Under the pieces are notes generated by a model. That model did not search any database and had not been told where the DNA came from. It saw only the letters and a list, made by a program, of their open reading frames with translations. From Chitinophagaceae bacterium (lineage in GTDB: Bacteria; Bacteroidota; Bacteroidia; Chitinophagales; Chitinophagaceae), in NCBI GenBank assembly GCA_025351145.1, contig JANXWM010000793.1, forward strand, positions 1 to 5,017: 5,017 bases of DNA, given 5' to 3'. Every line of letters begins with the position of its first letter. Positions within the stretch are counted from its first letter, which is position 1. A program made the translations under genes and the position numbers. Positions 1 through 4,826 of this stretch are shown one piece after another.

Positions 1-97
1 CCTCAACACTGTTCGGTTCAAAGTCCCGCAGGTATTCTTCTGGTATTAATATCTTTAATACCTCTTCATTAAATGATAATTGTTTCTTGTTCGGCAT
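1..97 (-). CDS. N-terminal fragment of an unidentified protein, possibly IS transposase N-terminal region
   Basis: Read on the minus strand from the ATG at 97-95, an open frame runs 32 codons to the window edge. It begins MPNKKQLSFNEEVLKILIPE and continues EYLRDFEPNSVE, so only the start is visible. The pattern of a short polar start followed by 'EVLKILIPEEYLRDFE' resembles the small N-terminal-region proteins of Bacteroidota insertion sequences annotated as ISAon1-type transposase N-terminal region, which often precede the catalytic transposase ORF. That resemblance is from memory of the family and is not decisive in 32 residues. No catalytic DDE residues can be seen. No Shine-Dalgarno sequence precedes the ATG, as is usual in this phylum. 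If the call is right, an IS end should lie between here and the methyltransferase gene. It could equally be an ordinary hypothetical protein. Confidence 0.45.
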   Translation of the reverse strand, partial: MPNKKQLSFNEEVLKILIPEEYLRDFEPNSVE

Positions 98-100
98 TAC

Positions 101-117
101 GCTAAGTTACTCTTAGC
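101..117. repeat. Perfect 6-bp hairpin next to the minus-strand start codon
   Basis: GCTAAG (101-106) and CTTAGC (112-117) form a perfect 6-bp inverted repeat around a 5-nt loop, three bases upstream of the minus-strand ATG at 97. In the minus-strand transcript this would sit in the 5' leader and could hide the start or bind a regulator. No T-run follows on either strand, so it is not a terminator. It could also belong to the end structure of an insertion sequence. Confidence 0.4.
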
Positions 118-121
118 ACCT

Positions 122-129
122 CAAAGTAT
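122..129 (-). promoter_or_regulatory. Weak -7-like element for the minus-strand gene
   Basis: On the minus strand the sequence reads ATACTTTG, which keeps the TTTG half of the Bacteroidota -7 consensus TAnnTTTG but misses the leading TA. It lies about 25 bases upstream of the ATG at 97. No convincing TTG -33 box is present at the expected distance, so the call is tentative. Confidence 0.2.
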
Positions 130-171
130 TAATTAGCCTATTAATATCTGCTTTTAAGCTTGTTGCGGCCA

Positions 172-195
172 TTCGTAAGTAACTTTTGTTACGAA
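172..195. promoter_or_regulatory. Inverted repeat upstream of the methyltransferase gene, operator-like
   Basis: TTCGTAA (172-178) and TTACGAA (189-195) are perfect 7-bp inverted repeats around 10 bases. A competing hairpin GTAAC (179-183) TTTT GTTAC (188-192) uses part of the same bases. The structure ends about 18 bases before the -7-like box at 214-221, so it overlaps the expected -33 region, where a repressor or activator could act. A T6 run (203-208) follows at 7 nt, which gives it some terminator character, but no plus-strand gene ends upstream. An insertion-sequence end is another reading. Confidence 0.4.
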
Positions 196-213
196 ACAGT
201 GCTTTTTTATTAA

Positions 214-221
214 GAACTTTG
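214..221 (+). promoter_or_regulatory. -7-like promoter element of the methyltransferase gene
   Basis: GAACTTTG matches the Bacteroidota -7 consensus TAnnTTTG except for the first T. It lies only 4 bases before the ATG at 226, so transcription would begin at or just inside that ATG, giving a leaderless message if 226 is used or a leader of roughly 15 nt if the ATG at 244 is used. A TTTG at 185-188 is a possible -33 box, but the 25-base gap is longer than usual. Confidence 0.4.
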
Positions 222-225
222 CCCA

Positions 226-870
226 ATGGAAGAATCATTAAAAATGCACTGGGAAAAGGTTTATGAAACCAAAGCCCCTGAACAGTTGAGCTGGACGCAG
301 GAAGTGCCTAAAACTTCATTGAACTTTATACATTCTTTCGGTTTGCCAAAGACTGCAAAAATAATAGACATTGGCGGCGGTGACAGCAGGCTGGCAGATT
401 GCCTGCTGGAAGAAGGTTTTGAAAATATTACGGTGCTCGATATTTCGGCCAATGCGCTTGACAAAGCAAAGCAACGGCTGGGTAATAAAGCTGAAAAAAT
501 AAACTGGGTGGTAAGCGATATAAATGAATTTGAACCAACTACCACTTTTGACATTTGGCATGACAGGGCCACTTTTCATTTTCTTACAACAGGCGAACAG
601 ATTGCAAAATATATTGACACAGCAAAAAATGCAGTTTCGGGATTTTTAACCATTGGCACATTCTCTGACTATGGGCCTGAAAAGTGCAGCGGGCTTGAAA
701 TAAAACAATACACCGAAATAACACTTAACAAAGAACTTGAAAAGGGCTTCAACAAAATAAGATGTATAAATGAAGATCATATAACACCCTTTAATACAAC
801 CCAGCATTTTTTGTTTTGCAGTTTTAAGCGGCATGCAGCCGGGCAGCAAGAAACATTATGGTTTAAATAA
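226..870 (+). CDS. Class I SAM-dependent methyltransferase
   Basis: Predicted soluble 214-aa methyltransferase with a single Rossmann-type SAM-binding fold. Motif I is IIDIGGGDSRLAD (residues 46-58), with the glycine-rich loop G50-G52. The acidic residue ending the second strand is D72 in VLDIS, expected to contact the ribose hydroxyls of SAM. D98 in VVSDI fits the adenine-contacting position, and the block DIWHDRATFHFLT (109-121) is the post-motif region typical of a large family of small bacterial methyltransferases. Its length is normal for that family. The acceptor cannot be deduced; there is no DNA- or RNA-specific target motif such as NPPY or a fused domain. Two starts are possible. ATG 226 sits too close to the -7-like box for a leader. 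ATG 244 (M7) begins at the conserved MHWEKVYETK block and has GGAAGA 10 bases upstream. I kept 226. The gene stands alone, 498 bp before the next operon, so a link with the defence-like genes is not shown. Confidence 0.88.
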   Translation: MEESLKMHWEKVYETKAPEQLSWTQEVPKTSLNFIHSFGLPKTAKIIDIGGGDSRLADCLLEEGFENITVLDISANALDKAKQRLGNKAEKINWVVSDINEFEPTTTFDIWHDRATFHFLTTGEQIAKYIDTAKNAVSGFLTIGTFSDYGPEKCSGLEIKQYTEITLNKELEKGFNKIRCINEDHITPFNTTQHFLFCSFKRHAAGQQETLWFK

Positions 871-873
871 AAA

Positions 874-909
874 ACAGTGCAGTTTACCGGCACTGTGTAA
901 GTAGTTTTT
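874..909 (+). terminator. Hairpin terminator after the methyltransferase gene
   Basis: ACAGTGC (874-880) and GCACTGT (890-896) form a perfect 7-bp stem with a 9-nt loop, starting four bases after the stop codon. The nearest T-run (905-909) is 8 nt beyond the stem, so the tail is poor for a classic intrinsic terminator. The position right after a stop codon supports a 3'-end role. AAACAGTGC also occurs at 194-202, upstream of the same gene. Confidence 0.5.
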
Positions 910-924
910 AAAGTTTAAAAAACT
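903..924. repeat. AT-rich hairpin following the terminator-like stem
   Basis: AGTTTTT (903-909) and AAAAACT (918-924) are perfect 7-bp inverted repeats. With one bulged base the pairing extends inward through TTTAAA-like bases to about 10 pairs. It directly follows the 874-896 hairpin, so the two may form a tandem 3'-end structure that acts in both directions. All-AT pairing makes it weak. Confidence 0.35.
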
Positions 925-984
925 GCTTAAAGGCTTTACAGGCCTGATGTTAACCAGCACTTTACCCGCACTATTTCGCTTTGG

Positions 985-1067
985 TCTTCGATTTGGTAAA
1001 AGCTCCATAAACAAATTCAACAGTACAAGAGTGCGACGCAAGAATGTTTAATAGAACCCCTGCTGCC
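985..1067. repeat. Dispersed repeat, copy A, upstream of the TIR/STAND operon
   Basis: These 83 bases align in the same orientation with 4693-4774, beyond the other end of the two-gene operon. By hand alignment there are 11 mismatches and one gap, about 86% identity. The core 1031-1056 is identical over 26 bases to 4738-4763 and contains the near-palindrome TGCGACGCA. Both copies are non-coding and lie downstream of a plus-strand stop codon. It may be an intergenic repeat family common in this genome, a remnant of a small mobile element, or a pair of recombination sites around the operon. Confidence 0.8.
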
Positions 1068-1090
1068 GGTTACATATCTCAATCCCCGGT

Positions 1091-1254
1091 GATGCTGCTG
1101 ATAAATGCAGGCTATACTATTTAGAAATTGATTTTTAGTTTTTATTATACCAGCATTGGTTTTTCATAGCATCGCCTGTTGCGTCGCAATCCGTTCATCT
1201 GTTGATTAATAATTGAACTGATCCTAAGCTATAGCCGTTACTGACAGCAGCATC
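1091..1254. repeat. Interrupted inverted repeat, fold-back element or structured leader
   Basis: GATGCTGCTG (1091-1100) is perfectly inverted at 1245-1254, and in register GGCTATA (1110-1116) is perfectly inverted at 1230-1236. The bases between the two blocks (9 on the left, 8 on the right) do not pair. This gives 17 paired bases closing a 113-base interior that is mostly AT-rich. The two matched blocks in the same order make chance unlikely. The shape would suit a MITE-like fold-back element or a structured non-coding RNA. It ends about 60 bases before the operon's -7-like box, so it is more likely DNA structure or an element than part of the operon's own leader. Confidence 0.55.
1179..1189. 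repeat. Small palindrome matching the core of the dispersed repeat
   Basis: TTGCGTCGCAA is a perfect palindrome around its central T. TTGCGTCGCA (1179-1188) is the exact reverse complement of TGCGACGCAA at 1032-1041 within repeat copy A. Downstream bases (to about 1205, TGTTGA) are also loosely similar to the reverse complement of copy A, so this may be a decayed inverted third copy. Confidence 0.4.
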
Positions 1255-1314
1255 CGTCTTTATAAGAGTTGCCGGCAAAATTATTTATACAGTTCTGTTC
1301 AATAAGTGTTTTTG

Positions 1315-1322
1315 TATCTTTA
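1315..1322 (+). promoter_or_regulatory. -7-like promoter element of the SIR2-TIR/STAND operon
   Basis: TATCTTTA matches the Bacteroidota -7 consensus TAnnTTTG at all fixed positions but the last. A start about 7 bases downstream gives a leader near 40 nt to the ATG at 1368. There is no clean TTG at the -33 position (GTTCTG at 1292-1297 is the nearest), so the promoter looks weak or activator-dependent. No Shine-Dalgarno sequence precedes 1368. Confidence 0.4.
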
Positions 1323-1367
1323 ATCCTTTGCATTGTAAAACTGCATTTCAACCAAAACAACCGCATT

Positions 1368-2690
1368 ATGGATACGCAACAGCCATCTGCTATACAATGG
1401 GAAACTCTTTGCCGTAATATGGCAAGAAAAAATGTGATACCGATTATTGGCAATGAAATGTACAGTTGCCTTGTAAACGGGGAAACCTCCAGCACAGAAA
1501 ACTGGTTTGCGCAGCAACTGCAGCAGGAATACGGCACTAATGAGCCTTCTTTAAAAACACTTACGGCAGCGGCAGAATACCTGGTAAATGAGCAGCATAT
1601 AAAAATTAAAACCATCAGGATCTTTTTACAAACACTGTCGCCGGATGGTCTTTCTTTTCCTTTGCTGGAAGATTTTTTAAGTATTGACCAGTTGCTCTTT
1701 TATATAAACACAACACCCTATGGCGATATACTTAAAAGAACCATTGATAAAGTAAGGAACACCGAAGCTGAACAGGATAATTTTACTATTGATGAGCCTT
1801 TTAAAGGATGCGATATTGCGGAACTGAAAAACCCTTTTGTGCTGAATATGCTTGGTTCACTTGAAAACAGTTTAAGCCCCGCTTTACTTGAAGAAGAGAT
1901 GCTGGAATGTGTGAACATGTTTATAGAAAAAAAGCAAAACGAAACGTTTACTGAAATACTGGGGGCGCTGGGTTCTAAAACACTGCTTTTCCTTGGCTGC
2001 AGCCAGCCATCCTGGTTGATGCGTTTTTTATTCAGGAACCTTTCGAATGAAAGAATGGCAAGCTGGGACGACAGGGGCGGCGATATTATTGTTGTGAACG
2101 ATAAAAGTCCGGAGAGGGATGTGCAGTTTAATTTTTTAAGAAAAAACAGTGCCGTAACGTATGATGGTAATACGGCAGACTTTATAAAAGAACTTTCAAC
2201 CAGCTGGGACAGTTATATAAGCCGCAACCCACCCAAACCAAAAGAAATATTTATCAGCTACTCGCACAAAGACCTGGAGCAGGCAAGGTGCCTGTTTCAA
2301 TCCCTTTCAGCTATAAAAAATATAAAATGCTGGTTTGATGAAAAGCGCCTGCAGGCTGGCAATAATTACCAGGTGGGTATTACCGCGGGTATAAGTACCG
2401 CAGACCTGTTTATACCGCTTCTTTCAAACAACAGCCTTGGCAGCAATGCAGAAGCGCTTGTAAACGTAAAAGGCGAATGGAGGGAGGCGTGCTATACCAA
2501 TGACCTGAGAAAACAAAAAAGCGGTGGCAAAGAAATAAACTACCTGATGCCAGTAGCAATTGACGATGTAAATAAAGCTAACCCTGTAATACAGGATTTT
2601 TTCAGCAAACTCAGCATTGCTGATGTACCCGGCGGCAACGCTGGTGAGGCGTTTATAAACCAGGTAAAACAACAGCTTAACATCATATAA
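1368..2690 (+). CDS. SIR2-like domain fused to a C-terminal TIR domain, candidate NADase effector
   Basis: A 440-aa two-domain protein. Residues 21-31 (KNVIPIIGNEM) fit the first strand and glycine loop of SIR2-like domains. Residues 201-224 (LLFLGCSQPSWLMRFLFRNL at 205-224) match the family's 'LLFLGYSLsDwdFRfLLR' block. Residues 113-121 (INTTPYGDI) lie where active members have TTNxD, so the catalytic Asn seems lost. After a KPK linker, the TIR domain starts at KEIFISYSHKD (292-302), has the BB-loop-like CWFDEKRLQAGNNY (321-334), then ADLFIPLLS (345-353) and GEWREACY (369-376), where E370 or E373 is the candidate catalytic Glu of NAD-cleaving TIRs. NYLMPVAID (391-399) is a late TIR strand. 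The TIR call is firm; the SIR2-like call is moderate. I chose ATG 1368 because it follows the -7-like box; an in-frame TTG at 1269 would lie upstream of that box. The STAND NTPase gene follows after 10 bp, so the two are probably co-transcribed. The likely role is NAD+ depletion or signal production on infection, by analogy with bacterial TIR and SIR2 defence proteins. Confidence 0.87.
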   Translation: MDTQQPSAIQWETLCRNMARKNVIPIIGNEMYSCLVNGETSSTENWFAQQLQQEYGTNEPSLKTLTAAAEYLVNEQHIKIKTIRIFLQTLSPDGLSFPLLEDFLSIDQLLFYINTTPYGDILKRTIDKVRNTEAEQDNFTIDEPFKGCDIAELKNPFVLNMLGSLENSLSPALLEEEMLECVNMFIEKKQNETFTEILGALGSKTLLFLGCSQPSWLMRFLFRNLSNERMASWDDRGGDIIVVNDKSPERDVQFNFLRKNSAVTYDGNTADFIKELSTSWDSYISRNPPKPKEIFISYSHKDLEQARCLFQSLSAIKNIKCWFDEKRLQAGNNYQVGITAGISTADLFIPLLSNNSLGSNAEALVNVKGEWREACYTNDLRKQKSGGKEINYLMPVAIDDVNKANPVIQDFFSKLSIADVPGGNAGEAFINQVKQQLNII

Positions 2691-2700
2691 TTTTATCATT

Positions 2701-4659
2701 ATGCCCGAAACGCTAAATATACCCGCCACTAATGCCCCAGTTAGTTCAGCATTTCTTGGGCTTGAATCTTATACCGAAAAAGATGCCCCTTTCTTCTTTG
2801 GCAGGGAGAACGAAATAAAAGACCTGTACCAGCTGGTTAAATACAATACGCTTACCCTTTTATTCGGCAAATCGGGCACCGGCAAAACTTCTTTACTCAA
2901 CGCAGGAGTTTTTCCCCGGCTAAGGAATGATGATTGCCTGCCGTTTAGGATAAGGCTTGTGTTTAATGAAGATAGCCCCGCACTGCTTGCACAGGTTTGG
3001 GCAGTATTAAAATCGCAGGTGGATGCATACAGTTTCAGGATACAAACCTATATAGAAGGGGAAACCCTGTGGGAGTTTTTTCACCGGGAAGACCTCTGGA
3101 AAGTAGTAACGCCCATACTGGTATTTGACCAGCTTGAAGAAATTTTTACTATCGCCGGCAAATATCCGGGCAGAAAAGAAGAACTGGAGTCACTTGTTAT
3201 TGAGCTGGCCGATTTAATTGAAAACATCGTTCCTGTAAAAGTAAAAGCGTGTTACCTGAACGGGAATAAACGGATTGAATATGAGTATAAAAAACAAAGG
3301 GTAAAAGTAATATTTGCTTTCAGGGAAGATTTTTTAGCCGAGATGGAAGGAGTTACTTCCAGGATACCTTCAGTTAAAAATGCACGCTTCAGGCTAATGC
3401 CGATGAACGGTACAAAGGCTTATGAAGTAATAACCAAAACATGGAAAGCAGCCATTGATCCTGCTGAGGCAGACAAAATAGTTACCTACCTTGTACATGA
3501 CCAGGAAGATGATACCACCAACCTGCAAAACCTGCACAGCCGGTTAGATGTACTCGAAATAGAACCTGCCCTTTTAAGCCAGGTATGTGCCAGCCTTGAT
3601 AAAGAAAGGGTGAAAGAAAACCTGGAAAAGATATCTGCAGATTTTTTAAAAAAATACCCTAAGGAAAATATACTCAGTTCCATTTATCACAATGCGCTGA
3701 GAGAAAGCCTTGCAGCAGAAGATAAAGCGGCACCGGGCCGGGCAAAAGAAAAAGCATTACTTGTGGCTGAACAGTCGGCAGAAAAATTTATTGAAGACAA
3801 TTTGGTAAACGAAAAAGGCTTTCGTGAAAAATTTGTTTCAAAAGATATTCCGGAAGAAATGATGCCTGCTGTAAATGGTTTAAAGGCCCGTTTTTTTATA
3901 AGGCAGGATGGTATTTTCATTGAACTTACACACGATGTAATTGCCGTAATTGTAAAAAAAGAAAAGGATATACGCCTGAAGGCGGATGCATCTAAAGCCG
4001 CTTTAAAAAAGGGCTTAATGATCGTAGCGGCAGCCATATTAATTTCATTGGTGGTATTTGGCATTACTGCTAAAAAAATAGATGATACCATTAAAGAAAA
4101 GAGGGGGGAAATTACAAAGGTGGAAACTAAAATAAAATCACTAAACGTTACTTTTAGAAAGAAAGAAACAAACATACTAAACGGGCTTGTAGAATCTTCA
4201 GATACAATTTACAGACAGGGGGATTCAATTTATATACGGATCCCCGCAGATACAATCCGGTTGGATGGCAAAGAAAATGAAGCCACAAAAGACAGCCTGG
4301 TTATTGAAATAAACAAACTCAAAAATCAGTTGAATGACCTTGAATCTTTAATCAGCCTTTACAAGGAAACAATTGTTGCAAAAGACCTGGAAATAGCTAA
4401 AAGCAAAGGCAGCTTAGAAGAAGCCGGAAACAAAAATCAAATGCTGCAAAATGAAATAGCCCGCCTGAATACCGAAATTAAAAGACTGGAAGGTTTAAGC
4501 CTCGATGTTTCTTATTTTAATATTTACCAAACACATCTCGACAGTTTAATGATGTATAAAAACAATGCCCCGCTGCAGGTTCAGCAACGGCTCAATGCAT
4601 TGCAAATTAACTGGGAGCCGTTCAGGGAGAAAACAGAGCAACTGCAAAAAAAGAAATAA
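2701..4659 (+). CDS. STAND-type P-loop NTPase with transmembrane helix and C-terminal coiled coil
   Basis: A 652-aa protein of the bacterial novel-STAND (nSTAND1-like) group. FFGRENEIKDL (32-42) is the usual lead-in. Walker A is GKSGTGKTS (56-64) with K62 and T63. Walker B is ILVFDQLEEIF (139-149) with D143 and E146/E147. VIFAFREDFLAEM (203-215) is the R-x-D-F strand typical of the clan, and ELTHDVIAVIV (408-418) is the conserved THD motif of the winged-helix region that closes the STAND core. Residues 181-200 form a charged insertion before the R-x-D-F strand. A hydrophobic helix follows at about 437-456 (GLMIVAAAILISLVVFGITA). The rest (about 460-652) is Lys/Glu-rich and largely coiled coil, clearest at 528-598. 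No WD40, TPR or leucine-rich repeats are visible, which is unusual because STAND proteins mostly carry repeat sensors. The start is ATG 2701 without a Shine-Dalgarno site, 10 bp after the previous stop. It is likely the ATP-dependent switch controlling the SIR2-TIR partner at the membrane; that pairing is inferred from the operon. Confidence 0.88.
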   Translation: MPETLNIPATNAPVSSAFLGLESYTEKDAPFFFGRENEIKDLYQLVKYNTLTLLFGKSGTGKTSLLNAGVFPRLRNDDCLPFRIRLVFNEDSPALLAQVWAVLKSQVDAYSFRIQTYIEGETLWEFFHREDLWKVVTPILVFDQLEEIFTIAGKYPGRKEELESLVIELADLIENIVPVKVKACYLNGNKRIEYEYKKQRVKVIFAFREDFLAEMEGVTSRIPSVKNARFRLMPMNGTKAYEVITKTWKAAIDPAEADKIVTYLVHDQEDDTTNLQNLHSRLDVLEIEPALLSQVCASLDKERVKENLEKISADFLKKYPKENILSSIYHNALRESLAAEDKAAPGRAKEKALLVAEQSAEKFIEDNLVNEKGFREKFVSKDIPEEMMPAVNGLKARFFIRQDGIFIELTHDVIAVIVKKEKDIRLKADASKAALKKGLMIVAAAILISLVVFGITAKKIDDTIKEKRGEITKVETKIKSLNVTFRKKETNILNGLVESSDTIYRQGDSIYIRIPADTIRLDGKENEATKDSLVIEINKLKNQLNDLESLISLYKETIVAKDLEIAKSKGSLEEAGNKNQMLQNEIARLNTEIKRLEGLSLDVSYFNIYQTHLDSLMMYKNNAPLQVQQRLNALQINWEPFREKTEQLQKKK

Positions 4660-4692
4660 CCCAGCTGCTGCCATTACATAGATTGCAGGCCA

Positions 4693-4774
4693 TCTCCGCG
4701 TCGGTAAAAGATCCATAAACAATCCAAACGTACAAGGGTGCGACGCAAGAATGTTTAATAGAAATCCTGCTGCC
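4693..4774. repeat. Dispersed repeat, copy B, downstream of the TIR/STAND operon
   Basis: This is the second copy of the repeat at 985-1067, in the same orientation, starting 34 bases after the STAND gene's stop codon. The bases 4738-4763 are identical to 1031-1056. The short block CTGCTGCC that ends both copies (1060-1067, 4767-4774) occurs once more just before copy B at 4665-4672. There it is followed by ATTACATA, much as copy A's block is followed by GGTTACATA. Copy B therefore looks flanked by a short direct repeat. The repeat lies between two convergent genes. Confidence 0.8.
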
Positions 4775-4793
4775 TGGTAAATAAAAATTTCCG

Positions 4794-4826
4794 AAAAAAA
4801 ATGCTGCTAATCAACCACAGCTTTTT
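4794..4826. terminator. Weak bidirectional terminator between convergent genes
   Basis: GCTG (4803-4806) and CAGC (4818-4821) form a 4-bp stem with an 11-nt loop, overlapping the stop codon of the minus-strand transporter gene. An A8 run (4794-4801) on the left becomes a U-run on the minus-strand transcript. A T5 run (4822-4826) on the right serves the plus strand, on which the STAND operon would end. The stem is short, so the call rests mainly on the flanking runs and the convergent layout. Confidence 0.35.

Larger units (their letters stand above)
871..1367. other. Gene-free region holding repeats and the operon promoter
   Basis: I see no convincing gene in these 497 bases. The longest minus-strand frame (856-1041) crosses the 3' hairpins and the dispersed repeat and has no recognisable protein character. 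From left to right the region holds two 3'-end hairpins of the methyltransferase gene (874-924), a copy of a repeat shared with the other side of the operon (985-1067), an interrupted inverted repeat (1091-1254) with a small palindrome inside it (1179-1189), and the -7-like element of the operon (1315-1322). No tRNA or known riboswitch was recognised. Confidence 0.6.

Noticed and set aside
856..1041. Minus-strand open frame of 61 codons
   Set aside because: It crosses the 3'-end hairpins of the methyltransferase gene and runs into the dispersed repeat, and it has no recognisable domain or start signal.
985..1067. CRISPR repeat interpretation of the shared repeat
   Set aside because: There are only two full copies, separated by more than 3.6 kb and by genes, with no regular spacers.
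1148..1165. ACCA-GCAT-TGGT hairpin followed by TTTTT as an intrinsic terminator
   Set aside because: The stem has only 4 bp and no gene ends nearby; it more likely forms part of the AT-rich interior of the inverted repeat.
1269..1367. Upstream TTG start at 1269 adding 33 residues with a hydrophobic, membrane-anchor-like stretch to the SIR2-TIR protein
   Set aside because: The extension spans the -7-like box at 1315-1322, uses a rare start codon without a Shine-Dalgarno site, and the ATG at 1368 sits directly before the SIR2-like domain. It remains an outside possibility if transcription starts upstream of 1269.
874..1367. Retron or other reverse-transcriptase-associated ncRNA upstream of the operon
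   Set aside because: No reverse transcriptase is encoded in the window, and the inverted repeat does not match a retron msr/msd layout that I can recognise.
1238..1615. Minus-strand open frame of 125 codons rich in Cys and Ser
   Set aside because: It overlaps the promoter region and the N-terminus of the SIR2-TIR gene in antisense and has no domain signature.
3687..4175. Minus-strand open frame of 162 codons, Ser/Phe-rich
   Set aside because: It lies wholly antisense within the STAND NTPase gene. Its composition is what antisense of a Lys/Glu-rich coding sequence gives, and the sense frame has clear motifs.
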